Assembly: GCA_017437345.1 (NCBI GenBank)
Contig: JAFSBJ010000062.1
Location: 1 to 6,172, forward strand
Length of the DNA: 6,172 nucleotides
Direction of reading: 5' to 3'
Source: Clostridia bacterium
GTDB lineage: Bacteria > Bacillota_A > Clostridia > UMGS1810
A program made the translations under genes and the position numbers. A model generated the notes under the pieces. It was not told the DNA's origin. It saw only the letters and a program-made list of their open reading frames with translations, and ran no database searches. Below are positions 1 through 6,147 of this stretch, in pieces (position 1 is the stretch's first letter; each line of letters begins with the position of its first letter).

Positions 1-837
1 AACATTGGGATCAGGGAAATAGCGATAGTCTCCTGCTGTTTCCTTTGTTCTCATTGCATAACTCTTACCTTTTATATCATCCCAGCGTCTTGTTTCCTGG
101 CGAAGAACTTCGGTGCCATTTTCAACAGCATCAATGTGGCGGGCTGTTTCATATTCGATGGCACGCTTTATGGCTTCTATCGAGTTCATATTTTTCATTT
201 CTGTTCTAACACCATACTCTGTGCTGCCTTCGGGACGGATTGAAAGGTTAACATCACAACGCATTGTGCCATGTGCCATTTCACATTCTGCAACTTTTGC
301 ATAACGAAGAAGGTTTTTGAGTCGTTCAAGATATGCTTCAACTTCCTCAGCACTTGAAAGATCAGGCTGACTTACGATTTCGATAAGAGGAACACTTGTG
401 CGGTTGAAATCAACATGTGTTGTATCTTCGCGGATATCGTGAACAAGCTTTCCTGCATCTTCCTCCATATGAATCTGCTTGATGCGAATATTCTTTTTAC
501 CCTTTGATGTTTCTATTTCAACAAGACCGTTTACTGCAACAGGAGAAAACCACTGTGTTGTCTGATAAGCAGCCGGAAGGTCGGGGTAATAATAGCTTTT
601 TTTATCAAAGGTTGTTACACGGTTGATGTCGCAATTGAGCATCATTCCGGCTTTCATACCATAGTCTACAACGCGTTTATTAACAACAGGAAGCATACCG
701 GGCATACCGCAGCACGCAGGACAAACATGCTCGTTTGGCTCAGCACCATAGGATTTTGCACTGCATGAGCAGAAAATCTTTGAGTTGGTTGCAAGCTCAA
801 CATGAACTTCAAGACCAATGACTGTTTCGTATTTCAT
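1..837 (-). CDS. gatB: Asp-tRNA(Asn)/Glu-tRNA(Gln) amidotransferase subunit B, partial (3' end beyond the window)
   Basis: This is the cytoplasmic GatCAB subunit that binds the mischarged tRNA, phosphorylates its Asp or Glu side chain with ATP and transfers ammonia to it. The frame is open for 279 codons to the window edge; a full GatB is about 475-500 residues, so the rest of the catalytic cradle and the C-terminal helical/YqeY-like tail are missing. Visible family motifs are GLEVHVEL near the N terminus, the Cys-rich FCSCS and CPACCGMPG segments, YYYPDLPAAYQTTQ, HMEEDAGK, DFNRTSVPLIEIVSQPD, DVNLSIRP, EMKNMNS and DYRYFPDP at the edge. The metal/ATP-site His and Glu residues in the first and fourth of these are present, so kinase and transamidase chemistry looks intact. 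The ATG at 837 has AAGGAGG at 848-854, inside the end of gatA, and starts 2 nt after the gatA stop, suggesting translational coupling. Identification is firm. Confidence 0.97.
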   Translation of the reverse strand, partial: MKYETVIGLEVHVELATNSKIFCSCSAKSYGAEPNEHVCPACCGMPGMLPVVNKRVVDYGMKAGMMLNCDINRVTTFDKKSYYYPDLPAAYQTTQWFSPVAVNGLVEIETSKGKKNIRIKQIHMEEDAGKLVHDIREDTTHVDFNRTSVPLIEIVSQPDLSSAEEVEAYLERLKNLLRYAKVAECEMAHGTMRCDVNLSIRPEGSTEYGVRTEMKNMNSIEAIKRAIEYETARHIDAVENGTEVLRQETRRWDDIKGKSYAMRTKETAGDYRYFPDPNV

Positions 838-839
838 GA

Positions 840-2042
840 TTATTTATCCTCCTTTTCATACATTTTTGCAATTTCAAAAAGTGTATTTTCGGAAAATGCC
901 TTGCCGACAAGCTGAACTCCACCGCAAACAACAGCAGGGAGACCTGTGATTGAAGCGGGAGCTGTGTAAAAGTTTTCTTCATAGGAAATATATTTATTTT
1001 CTTTAACCATTTCTTCTGTGTAGGCAAATGAAGAACAAGCCGGCATAAGAACCGCGTCGTATTCTTCAAAGAGTTTATTGAAGGATTCAACAATAACTCT
1101 ACGGGTGCGGAGAGCTTTGTCATAGACCTTCATATAGTTTTCTGTTGAAAGAGTTTCTGAGCCAAAGATAATGGCTGTTTTTAAAAGCTCGCCAAAGGCT
1201 TCTGTGCGACTATTGGTATAGAGTTCATCAATTCCTGAGAAATTCTGAGCTCTATAGCCATATTTAACACCATCATAACGGGAAACATTGTTGCAAAGCT
1301 CTGCACTCATAAGGATATTCCAGGCTTGCTTAGACGCGCAGATTATGCTGTCGTCAATTTCGCAAACCTCAATTCCATTTTTGGACAGCACAGAACAGAA
1401 TTCATTGAATTTAGCCTCAACATCAGCATTAATGCCTTTTTTCATTGATTTTAAAACAGCAACTTTTCCGGGTTTTGCAGCTTCTAAATCATTTTTAACG
1501 CGAAGGCATAAATCTTCAGGAAGGCTTGTGCCATCTTTATCATCATGACCTGCAATTATGCTTAAAATTCCGCGACAATCTGCAACATTTGATGCCATAA
1601 CGCTTACTGTTTCACCGGAACAAGCAACAGGAACTGTGCCATAGCGGGAAACTGCGCCATAGGTGGGTTTTATACTTACAAGACCGCTCTGGGCAGCGCT
1701 TCTTCTTACAGAACCATTTACATCAAGATTAAGCGAAGCAAAAGCTTCACCTGATTTAATAATTTCGGCAGAAGCATTTTTGAGCACACCATTTTCTGAT
1801 ATAGCTCCATTATAGGAGGTCTCCCCTACAAGGTCAATTGAAAACTCGCCAACATCCGCTTTACCATTAATTTCTATCTTAGCATTTTCAAGTCTGGTGA
1901 TTACCTCAGCATCAAACAGACTCATAAATCCGTCAAGCATTTTTGAGCCGGCAGCGGTGGGCATATCTTTGGTTAAAAACATATCGTCAACAACAACGCC
2001 GCGCGGAGATGTGTTTTGTGATTTTGATGTGTATAATTTCAT
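840..2042 (-). CDS. gatA: GatA-like amidase-family subunit, short and with a degenerate catalytic triad
   Basis: By position and similarity this is GatA, which normally hydrolyses Gln and passes ammonia to GatB. The 400-residue product is shorter than usual (about 480-490). It lacks roughly the first 60 residues of the family and has a deletion near the C terminus (GLPAVVCGGVQLVGKAF, where GatA normally has some 12 more residues). GatA features that remain are TKDMPTAAGSKML (20s-30s), IKPTYGAVSRYGTVP (124-138), IIAGHDDKDGTS, SRYDGVKYGYRA and ITGLPAV. In the amidase signature the catalytic Lys aligns with Asp19, the GGSSGGSA loop carrying the cis-Ser reads GVLKNASA (Leu87-Lys88 at the Ser pair), and only the nucleophile Ser111 (NGSVRRSA) is kept. 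Glutaminase activity is therefore unlikely (inference). The start is the ATG at 2042, with GGGAGG at 2050-2055; the frame runs further upstream, but that stretch overlaps gatC and is not amidase-like. No stop or frameshift interrupts it, so it looks maintained. Confidence 0.9.
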   Translation of the reverse strand: MKLYTSKSQNTSPRGVVVDDMFLTKDMPTAAGSKMLDGFMSLFDAEVITRLENAKIEINGKADVGEFSIDLVGETSYNGAISENGVLKNASAEIIKSGEAFASLNLDVNGSVRRSAAQSGLVSIKPTYGAVSRYGTVPVACSGETVSVMASNVADCRGILSIIAGHDDKDGTSLPEDLCLRVKNDLEAAKPGKVAVLKSMKKGINADVEAKFNEFCSVLSKNGIEVCEIDDSIICASKQAWNILMSAELCNNVSRYDGVKYGYRAQNFSGIDELYTNSRTEAFGELLKTAIIFGSETLSTENYMKVYDKALRTRRVIVESFNKLFEEYDAVLMPACSSFAYTEEMVKENKYISYEENFYTAPASITGLPAVVCGGVQLVGKAFSENTLFEIAKMYEKEDK

Positions 2043-2061
2043 TTTAATTCCTCCCTTGGCA

Positions 2062-2343
2062 TTATTCAACAACTTTTGGAACGCACCAATAGCCTTCGTC
2101 GGTTTCGGGCGCGCCTTTTTGAAGTTCTTCTGCTGTATATGGTTTTGAAACCACATCCTCACGAACTACAGTCATAATTGGCATTACATGAACCATTCTT
2201 TCGGTGTTTTCTGTGTTTATATTATCAAGGACCTTGCCATCTTCTTCTCTTATAGAGAAAAATTCTATAACATCGTCTTTTTGTGCTTCGGTCAGGCTTA
2301 ACTGATTTAGCATCTCAAGTCTTCTGAGTGTTTCTCTGTCCAT
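2062..2343 (-). CDS. gatC: Asp-tRNA(Asn)/Glu-tRNA(Gln) amidotransferase subunit C
   Basis: This is the small GatC subunit, which wraps around the GatA-GatB interface and stabilises the amidotransferase. The 93-residue length is normal. The family pattern is clear: an N-terminal helix pair (RETLRRLEMLNQLSLTEAQ), a central acidic segment with a MVHVMPIMTVVREDVV block that matches the usual HVLPLxNVLREDxV, and the C-terminal ETDEGYWCVPKVVE that matches DGYFxVPKVIE. An in-frame TTG nine bases upstream (2352) could be called as the start, but it sits one base from the Shine-Dalgarno. The ATG at 2343 is 10 nt from AAGGAG (2354-2359) and is preferred. It lies 31 nt after aspS and 19 nt before gatA in the same operon. 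Since GatA here is degenerate, the well-preserved GatC suggests the complex is still assembled (inference). Confidence 0.95.
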   Translation of the reverse strand: MDRETLRRLEMLNQLSLTEAQKDDVIEFFSIREEDGKVLDNINTENTERMVHVMPIMTVVREDVVSKPYTAEELQKGAPETDEGYWCVPKVVE

Positions 2344-2374
2344 ATATATCAAGCTCCTTTATAAAAAATTAATA

Positions 2375-4159
2375 TTAGTCTCTTGCTTTAATGTGAACCT
2401 CACGAAGCTGCTGCTCGGTTACACTACCTGGAGCACCCATCATAAGATCCTGGGCATTACCATTTAAGGGGAATGCAATTACATCACGGATTGTTTCTTC
2501 TCCGGCAATGAGCATTATCATTCTGTCAACGCCGGGTGCCATACCTGCGTGAGGAGGTGCACCATAGGAGAAGGCTGTGTAGAGAGCGCCAAATTTTGCC
2601 TTAAGGTCTTCTTCACCATAGCCTGCAATTTCAAATGCTTTTCTCATAATTTCAGGATTATGGTTACGAACAGCTCCTGATGAAAGCTCAACACCATTAC
2701 AAACTATATCATACTGATATGCAAAAATATCAAGAGGATCTTTATTGAGAAGTGCATCCATACCGCCCTGGGGCATTGAGAATGGGTTGTGGGTAAAGTC
2801 GATTTTACCTGTTTCTGCATTTTTCTCATACATCGGGAAATCTACGATAAAGCAGAATTCAAAGGAATCATCCTTTATAAGACCAAGCTCTCTTCCAATC
2901 CAGGTTCTCATTTCACCTGAAAGCTGATTTATAACAGATGCGCTGTCGCTAATGAAAAAGAGAGTTTCCCCTTCTTTAATTCCAACAAGCTCTGTAAGTT
3001 CAGCTTTCTGTTCTTCAGTTAAGAATTTTGCGATAGGGCCTTTATATTCTCCGTCTTCAAGGTTGATATATCCTATGCCGAATTTCATACCAATGCTTCT
3101 TGAATATGCATCAATTGCTTTTTCAAAGGCCTTCTTGCCGCCTTCACCTTCACCTTCGCCATCTCTTTTAACAAGATAGTTTGCAACAATACCACGAACA
3201 AGCTTATTTTTGAAAGGAACGGTTCTGCCATTTATATTTAAGAATTCGTGTTTTGCAAAGAAATCTGTTAAATCCTGAATGATAAGAGGATTACGAAGAT
3301 CGGGCTTATCAGAACCATATTTAAGCATTGCATCTGCAAAGGTTATGCGACGGAAAGGTGGTTTTGAGATTTTCTTATCGGAAAATTCATTGAAGGTATT
3401 GTAGATAACTGTTTCTGCAACTTCGAATACATCTTCCTGAGTTGCAAAAGACATTTCAAAATCAAGCTGATAGAATTCACCGGGTGAACGATCCTGGCGG
3501 GCATCTTCATCACGGAAGCAAGGAGCAATCTGGAAATAGCGGTCAAATCCGGAAGCCATGAGAAGCTGTTTGAACTGCTGGGGAGCCTGAGGGAGTGCAT
3601 AGAACATTCCTTTATGCTTACGGCTTGGAACAAGATAGTCACGGGCGCCTTCAGGGGAAGATGCTGTGAGGATAGGAGTCTGGATTTCCATAAAGCCCAT
3701 ATCTTCCATCTGACGACGGAGATAGCTTAAAATTTTTGAACGAAGCACGATATTATCGTGAATCTTACCATTACGAAGGTCGAGATAACGATATTTTAAT
3801 CTTACTTCTTCTCTTGTGAGAGTTGATGCATCAATTTCAAAAGGAAGACCAAGCTGACAAGGACCGAGAACTTCTATTTTATCGGCACGAACCTCAATAA
3901 GACCTGTGCTGATTTTTGAGTTGATGGTTTCTTCATCTCTTTTGGTTACTGTTCCTTCAACAAGAACAACTGTTTCTTTTGACATACCGGAAATCATACT
4001 GTCATCGGAAAATACAATCTGTGTTACACCATAATGATCACGAAGATCAACAAAGAGCACGCCACCATGGTCACGAATTGTAGATATCCATCCTGTGAGG
4101 GTGACTTTCTGACCGATATGGTCAGTATTTAGTTCATTACAAGTATGTGTTCTGAGCAT
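2375..4159 (-). CDS. aspS: Aspartyl-tRNA synthetase, bacterial type, probably non-discriminating (Asp/Asn)
   Basis: This class IIb synthetase charges tRNA-Asp, and probably tRNA-Asn, with Asp. The 594 residues are full length. In order they hold an N-terminal OB-fold anticodon-binding domain (1-105), the catalytic domain with motif 1 region (YLRRQMEDMGFMEIQTP), the flipping-loop SPEGARDYLVPSR, motif 2 (FRDEDARQDRSPGEFYQLDF), an inserted GAD domain (about 285-420), and motif 3 (GMAPGVDRMIML, then IRDVIAFP). Residue 31 is His in IRDHGGV. At this site discriminating enzymes such as E. coli's carry Leu, while the non-discriminating Pseudomonas aeruginosa enzyme carries His31. This fits the operon with gatCAB and the Asn-type T-box upstream. 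The ATG at 4159 has GGAGG at 4169-4173. A short Gly-Glu repeat (DGEGEGEGG) lies in the GAD domain. Identification is firm; the dual tRNA specificity is inference from one residue plus context. Confidence 0.97.
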   Translation of the reverse strand: MLRTHTCNELNTDHIGQKVTLTGWISTIRDHGGVLFVDLRDHYGVTQIVFSDDSMISGMSKETVVLVEGTVTKRDEETINSKISTGLIEVRADKIEVLGPCQLGLPFEIDASTLTREEVRLKYRYLDLRNGKIHDNIVLRSKILSYLRRQMEDMGFMEIQTPILTASSPEGARDYLVPSRKHKGMFYALPQAPQQFKQLLMASGFDRYFQIAPCFRDEDARQDRSPGEFYQLDFEMSFATQEDVFEVAETVIYNTFNEFSDKKISKPPFRRITFADAMLKYGSDKPDLRNPLIIQDLTDFFAKHEFLNINGRTVPFKNKLVRGIVANYLVKRDGEGEGEGGKKAFEKAIDAYSRSIGMKFGIGYINLEDGEYKGPIAKFLTEEQKAELTELVGIKEGETLFFISDSASVINQLSGEMRTWIGRELGLIKDDSFEFCFIVDFPMYEKNAETGKIDFTHNPFSMPQGGMDALLNKDPLDIFAYQYDIVCNGVELSSGAVRNHNPEIMRKAFEIAGYGEEDLKAKFGALYTAFSYGAPPHAGMAPGVDRMIMLIAGEETIRDVIAFPLNGNAQDLMMGAPGSVTEQQLREVHIKARD

Positions 4160-4168
4160 AATTTTAAA

Positions 4169-4173
4169 CCTCC
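4169..4173 (-). promoter_or_regulatory. Ribosome binding site of aspS
   Basis: GGAGG lies 9 nt upstream of the ATG at 4159, downstream of the T-box terminator, so it is transcribed only when the leader is read through. It fixes the aspS start. Confidence 0.85.
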
Positions 4174-4207
4174 AATTTTGATTATATATGAATTTTTAAC
4201 TACAAAC

Positions 4208-4245
4208 AAAAAAGCCTTTCATCCCATAAATATGGGACGAAAGGC
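4208..4245 (-). terminator. Intrinsic terminator of the T-box leader
   Basis: On the minus strand a 15-bp stem (arms 4245-4231 and 4228-4214) is followed by six T residues (4213-4208). The one apparent mismatch (4221 with 4238) is a G-U wobble only when the minus strand is transcribed, which confirms the direction. The upper part of the stem would open to give a practical loop. The stem begins just after the T-box motif, the usual arrangement in which the antiterminator and the terminator are alternative folds. Confidence 0.95.
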
Positions 4246-4361
4246 AAAACTTCCGCGATACCACCCAAATTGACTGCAATGCAGCCCTCTCGATTACATC
4301 TTAACGCGATGAACGTGCGGTTCTAATAACTATTAAAGCGTTCTTCCGCAGGCTCCGGAGT

Positions 4362-4364
4362 GTT
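4362..4364 (-). promoter_or_regulatory. Probable specifier codon AAC (Asn) of the T-box
   Basis: The triplet lies in the 3' strand of the Stem I internal loop, directly before A and the closing CTCC arm. A one-base shift upstream would read AAA (Lys), which makes no sense for this operon. No overlapping GAC (Asp) or GAA (Glu) is available at this position. Confidence 0.7.
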
Positions 4365-4461
4365 TTTCTTATATAGCTTACTACCGTATTCACACCATCA
4401 ACGGTTCTCTCTTAGCAAGGATTATATAATACTCTCTCCCTCATAGCTTTTATCGTGATGA

Positions 4462-4490
4462 ATTATATCACAAATTATTTTTTGTGTCAA
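4462..4490 (-). promoter_or_regulatory. Sigma-A type promoter of the aspS-gatCAB operon
   Basis: The -35 box TTGACA (4485-4490) and -10 box TATAAT (4462-4467) both match consensus perfectly with the ideal 17-nt spacer. Transcription should start near 4455, giving a leader of about 295 nt before aspS. Such a strong core promoter suits a gene set regulated mainly by T-box termination rather than by initiation. Confidence 0.92.
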
Positions 4491-4579
4491 TAGAAAATCT
4501 ACCTAAATCACAAAGAAAATTACGGATTATTCTATTAATTATTATGCCTGATAGTTGGTGGTTTATTCTAATAAAGTTA
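4491..4579. other. Short spacer between the GDPD frame and the aspS promoter
   Basis: This AT-rich stretch has no recognisable gene. On the minus strand no GC-rich hairpin with a T-run follows the GDPD stop; only a weak inverted repeat (TTATT-AG-AATAA, about 4563-4574) is seen. Transcripts from the upstream gene may therefore run into the T-box leader, where the leader terminator could stop them. Confidence 0.5.
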
Positions 4580-5509
4580 TTATTTATTATTTGTAATATA
4601 GTCTGTAAGTTTATCCGGGAAATTAACTGTCATTCCATCACAGCCTGCTTCATATGCCTGTTTCATTGAATCTTCGTTATACACTCCCCACGCACGGACA
4701 TTGAATCCCATATGATGCCATTTTCTGACTATCTCAGCATTACAGAGGTGAGCTTCCGGACAGATTTCATCTATGCCCAAATCAATCATTTTTAAAAGAA
4801 GCTCATCGGTTATATTGTTTGTTAAGTAGCCTGCTTTATATTCCGGTGCATATTTTCTGACATCGCAAAGCTCATCAAAATTAAATGATGTGATTGTCAC
4901 CTTACGATTCATATTATATTTTCTTAAAATATCAACTGTGGGTTTGGCTGTTCCCCTTTGTTTTAGTTCGATAGCAAATGTTATATCACGGAAATGGAAA
5001 TGCTTAATAAAATCTTCAAGCTTTACAATTTTATCAAAATATTCATTTTTGGTGACATTGAAATTCTGCAATTCTTCAAAGGTATAGTCAGATATTGAGC
5101 CTTCCTCTCCCGTCATTCTCAAAAGGGTGTCATCATGAAAAAGAACGGGAATATCGTCTTTTGTGAGCTGGACATCTGTTTCTATGCCATTTGCGCCCAT
5201 ATAGATTCCAAGGTTAAACGCAAGAAGAGTGTTTTCGGGAGTATATTCACTTGCTCCTCTATGGGCAAAATTTACAAATAGTGATTTACTTTCTTCTTCA
5301 ATTACATCTTCAAGATTCTTTTTAACAGTATCTAAAAACCTTCCCCAGATTTCACAGTCTATGTATGTATTGAGTTCTGTCTTGCCGATAAGCTTTTCTT
5401 TGCCGAAGGTGTCATTATTCCAGGGGTGATTACCAAGCATAACATCCACATGCTCTTTTTTCAGACGCTCTATTGACTTAAAGAACATTCCTCTTTGAAG
5501 ATACGACAA
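4580..5509 (-). CDS. Glycerophosphodiester phosphodiesterase domain, second part of an amber-split MBL-GDPD frame
   Basis: The GDPD domain hydrolyses glycerophosphodiesters (deacylated phospholipid head groups) to glycerol-3-phosphate and an alcohol. Counting from the TTG at 5509, the domain runs from about residue 78 to the end and is complete: HRGASEYTPENT (H83, R84, E92), GIETDVQLTKD (E110, D112), HDDTLLRMT (H125), FAIELK (E181, K183) and the C-terminal NVRAWGV and GMTVNFPD blocks. No signal peptide or membrane segment is seen, so it should be cytoplasmic. The first 77 residues are not GDPD: they continue the upstream MBL domain, with ERLKKEHVDVMLGNHPWNND supplying its last metal-binding His. 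The frame is the same as that of the upstream gene and is separated from it only by the TAG at 5549-5551. No convincing start exists: TTG 5509 has no Shine-Dalgarno, and ATG 5488 has AGAGG only one base away. Expression alone is doubtful. Confidence 0.85.
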   Translation of the reverse strand: MSYLQRGMFFKSIERLKKEHVDVMLGNHPWNNDTFGKEKLIGKTELNTYIDCEIWGRFLDTVKKNLEDVIEEESKSLFVNFAHRGASEYTPENTLLAFNLGIYMGANGIETDVQLTKDDIPVLFHDDTLLRMTGEEGSISDYTFEELQNFNVTKNEYFDKIVKLEDFIKHFHFRDITFAIELKQRGTAKPTVDILRKYNMNRKVTITSFNFDELCDVRKYAPEYKAGYLTNNITDELLLKMIDLGIDEICPEAHLCNAEIVRKWHHMGFNVRAWGVYNEDSMKQAYEAGCDGMTVNFPDKLTDYITNNK

Positions 5510-5548
5510 AGTTTTCTTATGACGACCTAAAAGATATGATTTTTTAAG

Positions 5549-5551
5549 CTA
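5549..5551 (-). other. In-frame TAG codon splitting the MBL-GDPD reading frame
   Basis: The frame starting at 6025 meets TAG at codon 159, just after GMFGGAGTN, and then stays open for 322 more codons to a TAA at 4580-4582. The sequence after the TAG (LKKSYLLGRHKKTLSYLQ and on) continues MBL-fold homology without a frame change. All three other visible stops in the window's genuine genes (aspS, gatC, gatA) are TAA, as is the final stop of this frame. Confidence 0.9.
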
Positions 5552-6025
5552 ATTTGTGCCTGCGCCACCAAACATACCTGCACGATAGGTTTTACCATTT
5601 TCTTCAATGTTAAAAAAGAATGATAAAGTACCAAGTGTGTGACCGGGAGTTTCAATGCAAAGAATTTCTGTGTTGCCAAGACTTATTATGTCCCCTTCTT
5701 TAACAAAAACATCGACGCTCTGACCTTCTTTTAAATACATAAGATCAGCCTTATGCATATAGACTTTAGCGCCACTAAGAGCTACAAGTTTTGGCGTTGC
5801 CCAGCTATGGTCACCGTGGCCATGGGAATGGATAATAATCTTCAGTTCTTTAATATCAAGACCAAGAATATTCATTGAATCAAGAATCATATCAGCATTT
5901 TCTTCATAACCATTATCAATCATAATAAGACCATCACCGGTATCTATTATATGGCTGCAATATTTTAATGAACCTACATAATATATATTACTAATCATTT
6001 TAAAGGGTTTAACATCGGAAAGCAT
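5549..6025 (-). CDS. MBL-fold metallo-hydrolase, N-terminal part (ends at in-frame TAG)
   Basis: This is the first part of a metallo-beta-lactamase superfamily hydrolase; the substrate is unknown. Of the 158 residues before the TAG, an early beta-strand block (SHIIDTGDGLIMIDNGY), the metal motif HGHGDH (H68, H70, D72, H73) and TPGHTLGTLS (H129) are clear. The following AGMFGGAG block has no Asp, as in subclass-B3-like members, which use a final His instead; that His is found only after the TAG, at codon 200 (LGNHPWNNDTFGK). The product ending at the TAG would therefore lack a metal ligand and the end of the fold. The start is the ATG at 6025, nine bases from AAAGGTG (6035-6041); the GTG at 6037 and ATG at 6034 overlap or abut that site and are less likely. 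Read through the TAG, the protein would be about 481 residues with a GDPD domain. Confidence 0.85.
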   Translation of the reverse strand: MLSDVKPFKMISNIYYVGSLKYCSHIIDTGDGLIMIDNGYEENADMILDSMNILGLDIKELKIIIHSHGHGDHSWATPKLVALSGAKVYMHKADLMYLKEGQSVDVFVKEGDIISLGNTEILCIETPGHTLGTLSFFFNIEENGKTYRAGMFGGAGTN

Positions 6026-6061
6026 ATAGTACATCACCTTTCATTTAACATATTACATATT

Positions 6062-6090
6062 ATTCTAAAACAAGTTACATTCTGTGTCAA
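6062..6090 (-). promoter_or_regulatory. Sigma-A type promoter of the MBL-GDPD gene
   Basis: The -35 box TTGACA (6085-6090) is perfect, and the -10 box TAGAAT (6062-6067) has one mismatch to TATAAT, with a 17-nt spacer. The start site should be near 6055, leaving a leader of about 30 nt before the ATG at 6025. An intact promoter argues that the locus is still transcribed despite the TAG. Confidence 0.85.
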
Positions 6091-6101
6091 CAAAAATACA
6101 G

Positions 6102-6147
6102 AAAAAAAGGCTCTATAATAAATGTTGGGGTGTCCAACAAATAGAGC
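6102..6147 (-). terminator. Intrinsic terminator of an upstream gene outside the window
   Basis: On the minus strand GCTCTAT (6147-6141) pairs with ATAGAGC (6116-6110), with an inner GTTGG/CCAAC helix (6138-6134 with 6128-6124), followed by one C and seven T residues (6108-6102). There is no matching T-run on the plus strand, so it acts on minus-strand transcription and separates the MBL-GDPD gene from what precedes it. The bases from 6148 to the window end hold nothing identifiable. Confidence 0.85.

Larger units (their letters stand above)
4208..4455 (-). promoter_or_regulatory. T-box riboswitch leader controlling aspS-gatCAB, probable Asn (AAC) specifier
   Basis: This untranslated leader senses uncharged tRNA and controls readthrough of the terminator in front of aspS. 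The T-box motif GGGTGGTATCGCG (4254-4266) is close to the consensus GGGTGGNACCGCG. Stem I starts near 4445: the lower helix pairs GGAG (4436-4439) with CTCC (4357-4360), and the 5' side of the specifier loop carries AGAGTA. TTATATA pairs with TATATAA above the loop, and the distal end shows AGAGAG and GGTGTGAATACGG, as in the T-loop module. The 3' side of the specifier loop reads GAAAAACA, placing AAC (4362-4364) at the usual specifier position followed by the conserved A. AAC is Asn, not Asp. A small hairpin (CTGC-ATT-GCAG, about 4274-4284) lies just upstream of the T-box motif. The T-box class is certain; the codon assignment is likely but was made by eye. Confidence 0.95.

Noticed and set aside
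809..1123. A 104-codon minus-strand open frame
   Set aside because: It lies within gatA in a shifted frame and crosses the gatB start, with no recognisable protein character.
1288..1548. Plus-strand open frames antisense to gatA, aspS, gatB and GDPD (this one as an example)
   Set aside because: All are antisense to well-identified genes, lack ribosome binding sites and show no known motifs.
2043..2162. A 40-residue N-terminal extension of gatA from an upstream in-frame start
   Set aside because: It overlaps the gatC 3' end in another frame, has no amidase similarity, and the ATG at 2042 has an excellent ribosome binding site. It does not restore the missing GatA N terminus.
3343..3642. A 99-codon minus-strand open frame
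   Set aside because: It is a shifted-frame shadow of the aspS motif 2 region.
4484..4669. Plus-strand open frame of 61 codons
   Set aside because: It begins in the promoter region of aspS and runs antisense into the GDPD gene; it has no ribosome binding site and a composition typical of AT-rich noncoding DNA.
5486..5509. Independent translation start for the GDPD part (TTG 5509 or ATG 5488)
   Set aside because: The TTG lacks a Shine-Dalgarno and the AGAGG before the ATG is too close. Both starts would also begin inside the MBL domain. The coordinates are kept only as a nominal frame start.
6110..6147. The inverted repeat near the right edge as an insertion-sequence end
   Set aside because: The stem is followed at once by a T-run on the minus strand, which is the layout of an intrinsic terminator; no transposase or target duplication is seen.
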